Position numbers and translations under genes: made by a program. A DNA stretch of 64,000 nucleotides from Planococcus maitriensis (GTDB lineage: Bacteria > Bacillota > Bacilli > Bacillales_A > Planococcaceae). Below the pieces are notes generated by a model. That model was not told where the DNA came from. It did no database searches and saw only the letters and a program-made list of their open reading frames with translations. The stretch is taken from NCBI RefSeq assembly GCF_003289925.1, contig NZ_QLZQ01000005.1:62001-126000 (forward strand). Direction: 5' to 3'. Shown here piece by piece: positions 8,849-16,735 of the stretch (position 1 is the stretch's first letter; each line of letters opens with the position of its first letter).

Positions 8849-9585
8849 TGATCAAATTGGAGAAGCTGCATAAATATTACGACCGACAGCATGTGTTGAA
8901 AGGCATCGATTTAACCGTCGAAAAAGGCGAAGTGGTGGCGGTCCTCGGGCCAAGCGGTTCCGGGAAGTCGACGTTGTTGCGCTGCATCAACTTTCTCGAA
9001 GATCCGACGAGCGGCATCGTGGAAATCGGTGGAAAGCGGGTGGATGCGGCCACCGCCAAGAAAAAGGAAATCTTCGCGCTCAGGACTGCAACGGGGATGG
9101 TGTTCCAGCAATACAACCTGTTCAAGAATCTGACTGTGCTGCAAAATGTCTCCGTCGGTTTGACGAGCGTCAAGCGGATGAAAAAAGACGCTGCTGACAA
9201 GAAAGGCATCGAGATGCTCGAGCAGGTCGGCTTGTCGTCTAAACTGAGCCATTACCCTGCGCAATTGTCCGGAGGCCAGCAGCAGCGTGTCGGCATCGCC
9301 CGTGCGCTGGCTTTGGACCCGGAAGTGCTGTTATTCGACGAACCGACTTCTTCATTGGACCCGGAACTGGTCGATGAAGTATTAGCCACCATCCGCCGCG
9401 TCGCGGACACCGGAAAAACGATGTTCATCGTGACCCATGAATTGAATTTCGCGCGGGAAATTTCGGACCGCGTCATCTTTATGGAAGACGGCGTCATTAT
9501 CGAGCAAGGCACGGCTGAGCAAATTTTCACCGAGCCCGCCGTTGAAAGAACGAGACAATTTTTAGGGAAAGCCGTCCAAGGCTGA
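8848..9585 (+). CDS. Amino-acid ABC transporter ATP-binding protein
   Basis: A 245-residue ATPase of the GlnQ/TcyC type that powers uptake. Walker A GPSGSGKS is at residues 34-41, the Q-loop is in VFQQYN, the signature LSGGQQQR is near 140, and Walker B LLFDEPTSSLD follows. Its ATG overlaps the permease stop (ATGA arrangement), implying translational coupling. Confidence 0.93.
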   Translation: MIKLEKLHKYYDRQHVLKGIDLTVEKGEVVAVLGPSGSGKSTLLRCINFLEDPTSGIVEIGGKRVDAATAKKKEIFALRTATGMVFQQYNLFKNLTVLQNVSVGLTSVKRMKKDAADKKGIEMLEQVGLSSKLSHYPAQLSGGQQQRVGIARALALDPEVLLFDEPTSSLDPELVDEVLATIRRVADTGKTMFIVTHELNFAREISDRVIFMEDGVIIEQGTAEQIFTEPAVERTRQFLGKAVQG

Positions 9586-9627
9586 GGGAATAAAGTGAAA
9601 CGACTGAGAGCGGAAGGATGGTTTGGA

Positions 9628-10581
9628 ATGAACCCGATTGAACAGATATTGAACGAGTTCCCGGTCCTCATCGTGGACGGGGCTATGGCGACAGAACTTG
9701 AAAACTATGGATGCAATTTAAATGATTCCTTATGGTCAGCGAAAATATTGATGGAAAATCCGGAGTTAATCAAGAAAGTGCATGTGGATTATTTCCAGGC
9801 TGGGGCGGATTGTGCCATTACGGCCAGTTACCAGGCGACCATTGAAGGCTATCAGGAGAGAGGGCTGACAGAATCACAAGCGATCGCATTGATCACGAAG
9901 TCTGTCGAGTTGGCAACACAAGCGCGCGACGAGTTTTGGGGCGCTGCAGCGGATCGCTCGAACAGGCCGAAGCCTTTAGTGGCGGCATCAGTCGGCCCAT
10001 ACGGCGCGTTTTTATCGGACGGTTCTGAATACCGCGGCGGCTATGCGATTGGCGAAGAGCAATTGGCCGCATTTCATAGAGAACGCATCCGGGTGCTGGT
10101 GGAAGCAGGAGCGGATATTTTAGCGTGCGAAACTTTACCGTGCCTCGCGGAAGCGAAAGCGATCGTGAGCGTGCTGGAAGAATTTCCGCAAGTGTCTGCC
10201 TGGTTCACGTTCAGCGCGAAAGATGAGTTCCATATCAGCAACGGGGAGCGGATCGCAGATTGTGCAAAATGGCTCGAGCAACAACACCAAGTGGCGGCAA
10301 TCGGCATTAATTGCACAGCTCCGCAGTTTATCGAATCCTTGATCCAGGAAGTGAAAAGCGCATCTTCCAAACCGGTCATCGTCTATCCGAATTCCGGCGC
10401 CACTTACAATCCGGTAAGCAAAACCTGGAGCGAAGAACCGTCAGCTGGTGCGTTTTCAGCCAATTCGAAAGCCTGGCATCAAGCAGGAGCTGACATCATC
10501 GGCGGCTGTTGCAGCACGTCGCCGAGTGATATTGCAGCGATCGCCAGCTGGGCGCGCCAAGGGAAGGGTTCGGGAGTTTAA
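9628..10581 (+). CDS. mmuM: Homocysteine S-methyltransferase
   Basis: A 317-residue enzyme transferring a methyl group from S-methylmethionine (or SAM) to homocysteine to make methionine. The zinc-site cysteines are visible in INCTAP and in GGCCSTSP near the C-terminus, as in E. coli MmuM and B. subtilis YbgG (about 310-315 residues). The ATG at 9628, preceded by GGAAGG, is preferred over an in-frame GTG at 9595. It is the last gene of the S-box operon, 42 nt after the ATPase. This pairing suggests that the importer brings in S-methylmethionine. Confidence 0.9.
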   Translation: MNPIEQILNEFPVLIVDGAMATELENYGCNLNDSLWSAKILMENPELIKKVHVDYFQAGADCAITASYQATIEGYQERGLTESQAIALITKSVELATQARDEFWGAAADRSNRPKPLVAASVGPYGAFLSDGSEYRGGYAIGEEQLAAFHRERIRVLVEAGADILACETLPCLAEAKAIVSVLEEFPQVSAWFTFSAKDEFHISNGERIADCAKWLEQQHQVAAIGINCTAPQFIESLIQEVKSASSKPVIVYPNSGATYNPVSKTWSEEPSAGAFSANSKAWHQAGADIIGGCCSTSPSDIAAIASWARQGKGSGV

Positions 10582-10624
10582 AGCAGCGCCTAGTGCGGGG
10601 GATCGTTCATTTTATAAAACCTAG

Positions 10625-10654
10625 TTGACAAGTAGGTTTTGAATATAGTCTAAT
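10625..10654 (+). promoter_or_regulatory. Promoter and structured leader of the esterase gene
   Basis: TTGACA (10625-10630) and TCTAAT (10649-10654) are 18 nt apart. Immediately downstream are an inverted repeat AATGTGAA/TTCACATT (10652-10659 and 10679-10686) and a small GGAGGC/GCCTCC hairpin ending in T residues. These could form an attenuator or operator for the following gene. Confidence 0.5.
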
Positions 10655-10737
10655 GTGAATAAGCTTTTTTCGCATTACTTCACATTGGAGGCAGCTAGTG
10701 GGCCTCCTGATTTTTAAACAGCTGAAGGAGGGATTGC

Positions 10738-11505
10738 ATGAACGAACAATATCCTGTCATCCAAGGGGCGGAAGCCTTCTTTCTGAAAGGCGGCAGCACC
10801 GGCATCCTATTGTGCCACGGGTTTCTCGGCACGCCGCAAAGCGTCAGGGAATTAGGCGAAGCGCTCGGCGAACAAGGCTATACGGTTTCCTGTCCGCGGC
10901 TGCCAGGCCATGGCACCCATTACAAGGATCTGCAACAATTTTCTTATGATGACTGGTTCCGGAGTGTCGAGCAGGCCTATATCGAACTCAGAAAATCGTG
11001 CACATCGGTCTTTGTCATCGGGCAATCGATGGGCGGCACCTTGAGCTTGGATCTGGCCAGCCGCCATTCTGAAATCCAGGGCATCGCGTTGATCAATCCG
11101 GCGATCGACATCCCGCAGTTTGAAACTTACCGCAGCCGCCCGGCCCATGCTTACGTCACAGAAGATGCGCCCGACATTAAAAAAGCGGATGCGGTGGAAA
11201 TCACTTACGGGCAAGCGCCGGTCAAAGCGTATCAGCAATTGCTCGGCTATATGGATGCTGTCCGCGCAAAACTCGGTGAAGTCCACTGCCCGGTCGTTTG
11301 TTTCCAGTCGCTTGAAGACCATGTCGTGCCGCCAGCCAACACCGATTATATTCTCGGCAAAGTCGGTTCGGAACACGCGTTCAAGCACGAACTCCATAAT
11401 TCCTATCACATCGCTTCCATGGACCATGAATTGGATTTCATCGTCGCCAAATCCATTGAATGGATCGAACAGGCACAAGTCTTGCCGGCTGGCGGGCAAG
11501 CGTAA
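10738..11505 (+). CDS. Est30-type carboxylesterase / monoacylglycerol lipase
   Basis: A 255-residue alpha/beta hydrolase close in length and motif spacing to Geobacillus Est30. The nucleophile is S97 in GQSMGG, with D194 in SLEDHVV and H224 in NSYHIAS completing the triad. The oxyanion-hole strand HGFLGTP begins at H27. It hydrolyses short-chain esters or monoglycerides in the cytosol. The ATG is preceded by GGAGGG. It stands alone between two S-box units and has its own promoter, so it is probably not part of the methionine regulon. Confidence 0.88.
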   Translation: MNEQYPVIQGAEAFFLKGGSTGILLCHGFLGTPQSVRELGEALGEQGYTVSCPRLPGHGTHYKDLQQFSYDDWFRSVEQAYIELRKSCTSVFVIGQSMGGTLSLDLASRHSEIQGIALINPAIDIPQFETYRSRPAHAYVTEDAPDIKKADAVEITYGQAPVKAYQQLLGYMDAVRAKLGEVHCPVVCFQSLEDHVVPPANTDYILGKVGSEHAFKHELHNSYHIASMDHELDFIVAKSIEWIEQAQVLPAGGQA

Positions 11506-11558
11506 TCCAAATCGAATTTCAGCGTCATGTAAATAAATTCAATTTCTTCAAAATAATG

Positions 11559-11587
11559 TTGACAAGCCGGACTAAGGACCGTAACAT
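11559..11587 (+). promoter_or_regulatory. SigmaA promoter of the second S-box unit
   Basis: TTGACA (11559-11564) and TAACAT (11582-11587) with a 17-nt spacer lie about 20 nt ahead of the second S-box aptamer. Confidence 0.75.
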
Positions 11588-11607
11588 GAACTTTACAATT
11601 TAATCAT

Positions 11608-11706
11608 CTTATCGAGATTGACTGAGGGACTGGCCCTGAGACGTCAAAGCAGCAGACCGCAACGCGGCACTGTGCTAATTCCTTGTACTGCGCGTACAGA
11701 GATAAG
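11608..11706 (+). ncRNA. SAM-I (S-box) riboswitch, second copy
   Basis: P1 pairs CTTATC (11608-11613) with GATAAG (11701-11706). The core GAGGGACTGGCCCTGAGA, a GC-rich P3 arm and GTGCTAATTCC are in the correct order. A terminator follows. The next long gene is over 500 bp away, with only a 31-codon ORF and a repeat between. Confidence 0.93.
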
Positions 11707-11725
11707 AGAGGCGATCGAACGTATG

Positions 11726-11768
11726 AAACCACTCCTCTTCTTGTCGAAAAGAAGAAGGGGTTTTTTTA
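11726..11768 (+). terminator. Expression-platform terminator of S-box 2
   Basis: CCTCTTCTT pairs with AAGAAGAAGG around a short loop, followed by seven T residues. It lies 20 nt after the aptamer, the normal position for SAM-dependent attenuation. Confidence 0.8.
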
Positions 11769-11828
11769 TTACGTTAAAACCAAGTAAACAGGTAGGATAA
11801 ATTATTTTTGGCGAAGGAGGTGCCTTCA

Positions 11829-11924
11829 ATGGACAAATGGTTTTCGAAATACCGTCGGAGCTTGAGCGGCAGATTGGCGCATCAACACTTCGACGCTTCA
11901 CTGAAAATCTGGGAACTGGGATAA
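11829..11924 (+). CDS. Small ORF (31 residues) downstream of S-box 2
   Basis: An ATG at 11829 follows the strong site GAAGGAGGTG with 7-nt spacing and opens a 31-residue basic, aromatic peptide starting MDKWFSKYRR and ending KIWELG before TAA. No family is recognised. It sits directly behind the S-box terminator and just before the dispersed repeat. It could be a genuine SAM-regulated small protein, a leader peptide, or the N-terminal stump of a gene cut off by the repeat. Confidence 0.5.
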   Translation: MDKWFSKYRRSLSGRLAHQHFDASLKIWELG

Positions 11925-11990
11925 GCTTTTAGGCAGTTTTATACATAATTTAGAGAAGTAAGAACGGCTTATTGAGAAAGTTAGGAAGTC

Positions 11991-12132
11991 GTATTTTCCG
12001 AAGCTTATCGCTCGCTTTCCGCGGGCGGGAATCGAGCCTCCTCATCGGCTACCGCCGCTTGCGGGGTCTCTCAAACCCGCTTTTCCCGCAGGAGTCGAGC
12101 GAACGCTTCTCCAAATACTTAGAGAGATCATT
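11991..12132. repeat. Dispersed intergenic repeat, copy 1
   Basis: About 140 bp that align end to end with 41075-41220. Both copies share GTATTTTCCGAAGCTTATCG at the left, GCCTCCTC in the middle, CTTGCGGGGTCTC, and AGGAGTCGAGCGAAC then CTTCTCCAAATACTTA at the right. Nested arms GAAGC/GCTTC, CGCTCG/CGAGCG and CCGCGGG/CCCGCAGG make it an imperfect palindrome, so it could be mobilised as a MITE-like unit or fold as RNA. Confidence 0.85.
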
Positions 12133-12241
12133 GATTTTTTAAATGTACAAATGTTAATCGTCTCTTTAACTATTGCGAATCATGAACACATCATCGTTGT
12201 GAAGAACATCACCACTTTTTTCAATCATAAGGAGGAACATC

Positions 12242-13822
12242 GTGAAAAATTTCATCTTTTTAGTCATCACATTAATTGCACTTATCGGATTGGCCGGTTG
12301 TTCCGGCGGGGAAGCGAGTTCGTCCAATGCAGGCGGAGATTCAGAACCAGTGGAAGGTGGGGAGCTGAACGTGGCGATCGGCGCAGATCCGAACACGCTG
12401 GACTGGATGTACACGGGGGAAAGTGCCGCACGCAAAATCGGCTGGCATATTTATGAAGGTTTGTTTGCCTTAAACCAGGATTTTGAAGCAGTGCCGCTGC
12501 TCGCTGAAGATTATGAAGTGAGCGAAGACGGAAAAACCTACACGATTACTTTGCGTGAAGGCGTGACCTTCCATAACGGAGAACCGGTAACGGCAGAAGA
12601 TGCCAAAGCGTCCATCGAACGTTGGCTGAAAGTGTCATCTGTCGGCAAGATCACCAACGACCACGTTGAGTCCGTGGAAGCAGATGGCTCGCAATTGACC
12701 ATTCAATTGAACAAAGCATACAGTTCTTTGCTTTCTGACTTGGCTGCCCCGAAATCGGCTGCAGTCGTCTTGCCGAAAGAGGTCGCTGAAGCGGCCGGCG
12801 AAAAGCCGCTTGACCATGACCAGTATATCGGCACCGGGCCATTCCAGTTTGATTCGTGGAAGCGCGGCGATGAAATCGTCTTGGCCAAATACGACGACTA
12901 TGCATCTAGAACCGATGAGACAAGCGGTTTGACGGGAGAGAAAAAAGCGTATGTGGATTCGGTCCATTTCAAGATCGTCAAAGACCCTCAAGTGGTGGTC
13001 AATGGCTTGAAAACCGGACTTTACGATTTCGGCGATGAAGTTCCGCTCGATTTGTACGAAGTGATCGAAAGCACGCCGAATATCGAAGCTGGCACCGCCA
13101 CTAACGGCTATACGGTGTTGACGCCGGATAAATCGGAAGCGCCTTTCGATGACTTGCAAGTACGCCAGGCATTGAACGCTGCACTCGATAAAGAAGCGAT
13201 TGCCAAAGCAACATACGGCAACGAGGAATTTTACGAATTGGACGGCGCTTTGTTCACGCCGAACCAAACCGCCCTGTATTCGGAAGAAAACACAGACGGC
13301 TTCCTGTCCTACGATGTGGATGAAGCGAAACGCTTATTGGAAGAAAGCAGCTACGACGGCGAGCCGATCAAAATTATCTTCTCGAGCGATTCCAACGACT
13401 ATAAGAAAATTGCCGAGATCGCTGAACAGCAGCTTGAAGCAGCCGGCTTTGCGGTCGAGCTGGAATCCTATGAATGGGCAACATACCTTGAGAAATGGGG
13501 AGAGGCTTCTAATTGGGATCTCGTTGTCGTCGGATGGTCCCCGTTCTTCTCGCCGAACCAGGCAGGCATGTTGAGCCAGGATTCGAACAGCAGTGGCTGG
13601 TATAACAGTGAGAAATGGCAGGAGCAAATCGCCCAGTGGGCACAAGCGGAATCCGAGGAAGAACGACAGCAGATCCTCGCCGGCTTGAACGAAACGCTGT
13701 ATGAAGAATTGCCGTTTGAAAAAGTGACGAACATCTCGAACTTGAATGCGCGCACAACCGATATCCACGACTATAGCGAATGGTACGGCCCGCGCTTCTG
13801 GAATACGTATAAAACCAATTAA
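12242..13822 (+). CDS. Oligopeptide/dipeptide-type ABC transporter substrate-binding lipoprotein
   Basis: A 526-residue family 5 (SBP_bac_5) binding protein. GTG at 12242 is preceded by AAGGAGG. The signal peptide ends in LAGC with C20 as lipid-anchored residue. Family features include the N-terminal lobe with GADPNTLDW, LLAEDYEVSEDGKTYTITLR near residue 85 and the GTGPFQFDSW block near 198. It starts a five-gene operon with two permeases and two ATPases. Ligand is probably peptides; nickel or glutathione-type ligands are possible for this family. Confidence 0.9.
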   Translation: MKNFIFLVITLIALIGLAGCSGGEASSSNAGGDSEPVEGGELNVAIGADPNTLDWMYTGESAARKIGWHIYEGLFALNQDFEAVPLLAEDYEVSEDGKTYTITLREGVTFHNGEPVTAEDAKASIERWLKVSSVGKITNDHVESVEADGSQLTIQLNKAYSSLLSDLAAPKSAAVVLPKEVAEAAGEKPLDHDQYIGTGPFQFDSWKRGDEIVLAKYDDYASRTDETSGLTGEKKAYVDSVHFKIVKDPQVVVNGLKTGLYDFGDEVPLDLYEVIESTPNIEAGTATNGYTVLTPDKSEAPFDDLQVRQALNAALDKEAIAKATYGNEEFYELDGALFTPNQTALYSEENTDGFLSYDVDEAKRLLEESSYDGEPIKIIFSSDSNDYKKIAEIAEQQLEAAGFAVELESYEWATYLEKWGEASNWDLVVVGWSPFFSPNQAGMLSQDSNSSGWYNSEKWQEQIAQWAQAESEEERQQILAGLNETLYEELPFEKVTNISNLNARTTDIHDYSEWYGPRFWNTYKTN

Positions 13823-13851
13823 AAACGAGCCATCAAACAGGATAACTAAGA

Positions 13852-13895
13852 GAAGAAAATCGTCAGGAACGATGCTGGCGATTTTCTTCCTTTTA
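13852..13895 (+). terminator. Intra-operon hairpin after the peptide-binding gene
   Basis: GAAGAAAATCG/CGATTTTCTTC with a 16-nt loop, followed by CCTTTT, lies between the binding-protein gene and the first permease. Partial termination here would give excess binding protein over membrane components. Confidence 0.75.
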
Positions 13896-13915
13896 TGGAG
13901 AAGGGGGAACACGCA

Positions 13916-14860
13916 ATGCTGAACTACACGATTCGCCGGTTGTTGTCGGTGATTCCCGTCATGCTGGTCGTCAGTGTCATCGTCTTTATGATCGTGCATT
14001 TGACTCCCGGTAACCCGGCGTTTCTCATTTTAGGAGAAGACAGTTCACCGGAAGCGATTGCTGATTTGGAGCGTGAACTGGGCTTGGACCAAGCGCTTTA
14101 TGTCCAATTCTTCAATTGGTTTTCACAAGTCATCACGGGGGATCTCGGAACTTCCGTTTACTCTTCGCAATCGGTGACCTCGCTGATCGCTGAGAATTTC
14201 GGGCCGACCTTCAGCTTGATGGCGCTGTCGACGGTGATTTTGCTCGCCATTGCCATTCCGGTGGCAATCCTCATCGTCGCGCTGCGCAAGACCGTCTTGG
14301 ATCCGATCTTCACATCGGTTTCCTTGTTCGGCGTATCGGTCCCGGAATTCTGGCTCGCCACGCTATTGGTGCTTGGCTTCGGCGTTGCGCTGCCGATCTT
14401 TCCGGTGGCCGGCTATGTGCCGTTTGCGGAAGGGGCGGATGCATGGCTTCACCATATTTTGCTGCCGTCGTTTGTACTGGCGATCGTCGAAGTGGGCATC
14501 ATCGCGCGGATGCTGCGCGACAGCATGCTCGATTCGGTCAATCAGGATTACATCAAAACGGCGCGCGCGAAAGGCGTAAAGGAACGTGAAGTATTGATGC
14601 GCCATGTCTTCGTCAATGCCTTGATCCCGACGACGACGGTACTCGGCGCTACCGTGGCCGGCTTGCTTGGCGGCACGGTCATCATCGAGACTTTGTTCAC
14701 GATTCCGGGCATCGGCCAGCTCTTGGTCGATTCCATCCACCGCCGCGATTACCCGGTCGTCCAGGGAATTGTGCTGTTCATTGCCGGTATTTATGTATTC
14801 GTCAATTTATTGGTGGATTTGCTCTACACATTCCTCGATCCGCGCATCCGCTATGATTGA
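13916..14860 (+). CDS. Peptide ABC transporter permease, DppB/OppB type
   Basis: A 314-residue permease with six hydrophobic spans, N-terminal MLNYTIRRLLSVIPVMLVVS and the ligand-gate region HLTPGNPAF common to DppB/OppB. The EAA loop reads TARAKGVKEREVLMRHVFVNA near residue 220. The ATG at 13916 follows AAGGGGG by 8 nt and is preferred over an in-frame ATG seven codons upstream. It pairs with the next gene to form the channel. Confidence 0.93.
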   Translation: MLNYTIRRLLSVIPVMLVVSVIVFMIVHLTPGNPAFLILGEDSSPEAIADLERELGLDQALYVQFFNWFSQVITGDLGTSVYSSQSVTSLIAENFGPTFSLMALSTVILLAIAIPVAILIVALRKTVLDPIFTSVSLFGVSVPEFWLATLLVLGFGVALPIFPVAGYVPFAEGADAWLHHILLPSFVLAIVEVGIIARMLRDSMLDSVNQDYIKTARAKGVKEREVLMRHVFVNALIPTTTVLGATVAGLLGGTVIIETLFTIPGIGQLLVDSIHRRDYPVVQGIVLFIAGIYVFVNLLVDLLYTFLDPRIRYD

Positions 14861-14883
14861 CCATTTGGAAGGAGACAAAACCG

Positions 14884-15714
14884 ATGTTTACTAAGAAAAC
14901 GAATCTGCTGGCGCTGGCGATGCTATTGATCGTCGCGCTTGCTGCGATCACCGCAAGTTCCTGGCTGCCTTTCTCTCCGGCCGCGATTTCCCCGGAACAG
15001 CGTTTGACCGGCCCTTCGGCGGCGCATTGGTTCGGCACCGATGATTTCGGGCGCGACATTTTCTCGCGGACCATCGTCGCGGCCCGGGTGTCCTTGTCTG
15101 TCGGCGTCATCGTTGCGGTGCTGTCAACGGTAATCGGCACAGTGATTGGCTTAATCTCCGGCTATTTCCGCAAAGTGGATTTCGTGCTGATGAGAATCAT
15201 TGACGGCTTTCTGGCGTTTCCGGCACTCATCCTTGCGCTTGCGCTGGTTGCAGCACTTGGCGGCAGCATCACCAATATCATCATCGCTTTGACGCTGGCG
15301 TTTTTCCCGGTCATGGCGAGAGTCGTCCGTTCGGCGACGCTGCAAGTGAAAAACCAATCCTATATCGAAGCGGCCCAGACGACCGGATCGAGCCATGCGG
15401 TGATCATCGCCAAATACGTATTGCCGAATATTCTGTCCCCGGTTATCGTCCAAAGCACCTTCATTTTCGCGAAAGCGATTTTAGCGGAAGCGGCGCTCAG
15501 CTTTCTCGGCGTGGGGGTTAACCCGTCAACGCCGACCTGGGGCAATATGCTGCAGGAAGCACAGATCTACGTGACCATCGCGCCTTGGTATTCCATTTTC
15601 CCAGGCCTTGCGATCGTCATCACTGTTCTGGCTTTGAATTTGCTCGGCGATGGGCTGAGGGACAGTTTTAATCCACATCAAGCGAAACGCAAGCGCAAAA
15701 CCAAACTTGCCTAA
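14884..15714 (+). CDS. Peptide ABC transporter permease, DppC/OppC type
   Basis: A 276-residue permease of the DppC/OppC type with about six spans. The sequence GTDDFGRDIFSRTIVAARVS near residue 47 is the conserved periplasmic entry motif. The EAA loop is EAAQTTGSSHAVIIAKYVLPN. The start at 14884 is set by GGAAGGAG 10 nt upstream; an in-frame ATG at 14857 overlaps the previous stop. Downstream it overlaps nothing and leads into the ATPase genes after 13 nt. Confidence 0.92.
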   Translation: MFTKKTNLLALAMLLIVALAAITASSWLPFSPAAISPEQRLTGPSAAHWFGTDDFGRDIFSRTIVAARVSLSVGVIVAVLSTVIGTVIGLISGYFRKVDFVLMRIIDGFLAFPALILALALVAALGGSITNIIIALTLAFFPVMARVVRSATLQVKNQSYIEAAQTTGSSHAVIIAKYVLPNILSPVIVQSTFIFAKAILAEAALSFLGVGVNPSTPTWGNMLQEAQIYVTIAPWYSIFPGLAIVITVLALNLLGDGLRDSFNPHQAKRKRKTKLA

Positions 15715-15727
15715 AGGGGGCACTCGA

Positions 15728-16735
15728 ATGTTGCAAGTAGAAAATCTTCATGTCCATCTTGATACACCGGGCGGCCTCGTGAAAGCAGTCGACGGCGTGT
15801 CCTTTTCCATCCAGAAAGGGGAGACCATCGGCATCGTCGGGGAGTCGGGGAGCGGCAAAAGCGTGCTTGCCCATTCCTTGATGAAGCTCAATCCGGAACC
15901 GCCTGCACTGTATCCGCAAGGCACGATTCATTTTGAAGGCCAGCCGGTATTGGAAATGGGCAAAACGGAACTGAGAAAACTGCGGGGCAACGACATCGCC
16001 ATGATTTTTCAGGATCCGATGTCGAGCTTGAATCCCGTCTCCAGAATCGGCAAGCAATTGATCGAAGCCATACAAGCGCATCAAAAACGGCCGAAACAGC
16101 AAGCACGCGAAAAAGCGATTGAGCTATTGGAAGACGTCGGCATTGCCGATGCCAAAGCGCGCATGAACAGCTACCCGCATCAATTTTCGGGTGGAATGCG
16201 CCAGCGTGTCTTGATCGCCATGGCGCTTGCTTCCAATCCGAAACTATTGATTGCGGATGAGCCGACGACGGCGCTGGATGTCACGATACAGGCGCAAGTT
16301 TTGGATTTGCTGAAGGGCATCCAGGAAAAATACGGCACGGCCATTCTCGTCATCACTCACGACCTCGGCGTCGTGGCCCATTTGGCCGACCGCATCCTGG
16401 TCATGTATGCCGGGAAAATCGTCGAATCGGGAAGTGCTGAAGATATCTTCTATAGAACGTCAATGCCGTATACGTGGTCGCTTTTGCGTTCGGTCCCGGT
16501 CATTCGTGAAGGCGGCCCAGAGCGGCTCATCCCGATTGATGGGCAGCCGCCGAGTTTGATCGACCGGCCGGCGGGATGCGCGTTCGAACCGAGATGCCCG
16601 TTTGCACGGGACGCATGCCGGCAAGTTGATCCGCCGCTGGAGCATCGCGAAGGCAATCATTCGGCAGCGTGCATTCTTTCGAGCAATGAATTCGAAGAAC
16701 AGAAAAAGCAATTGGAAGGGGTGCTGACAACATGA
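15728..16735 (+). CDS. Peptide ABC transporter ATP-binding protein, DppD/OppD type
   Basis: A 335-residue ATPase with Walker A GESGSGKS, signature FSGGMRQR and Walker B LLIADEPTTALD. The C-terminal oligopeptide/dipeptide extension carries four Cys residues in CAFEPRCPFARDAC and a later Cys, the iron-sulfur-like motif typical of DppD/OppD. The ATG at 15728 follows AAAGGGGG. Its stop overlaps the next start. Confidence 0.93.
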   Translation: MLQVENLHVHLDTPGGLVKAVDGVSFSIQKGETIGIVGESGSGKSVLAHSLMKLNPEPPALYPQGTIHFEGQPVLEMGKTELRKLRGNDIAMIFQDPMSSLNPVSRIGKQLIEAIQAHQKRPKQQAREKAIELLEDVGIADAKARMNSYPHQFSGGMRQRVLIAMALASNPKLLIADEPTTALDVTIQAQVLDLLKGIQEKYGTAILVITHDLGVVAHLADRILVMYAGKIVESGSAEDIFYRTSMPYTWSLLRSVPVIREGGPERLIPIDGQPPSLIDRPAGCAFEPRCPFARDACRQVDPPLEHREGNHSAACILSSNEFEEQKKQLEGVLTT

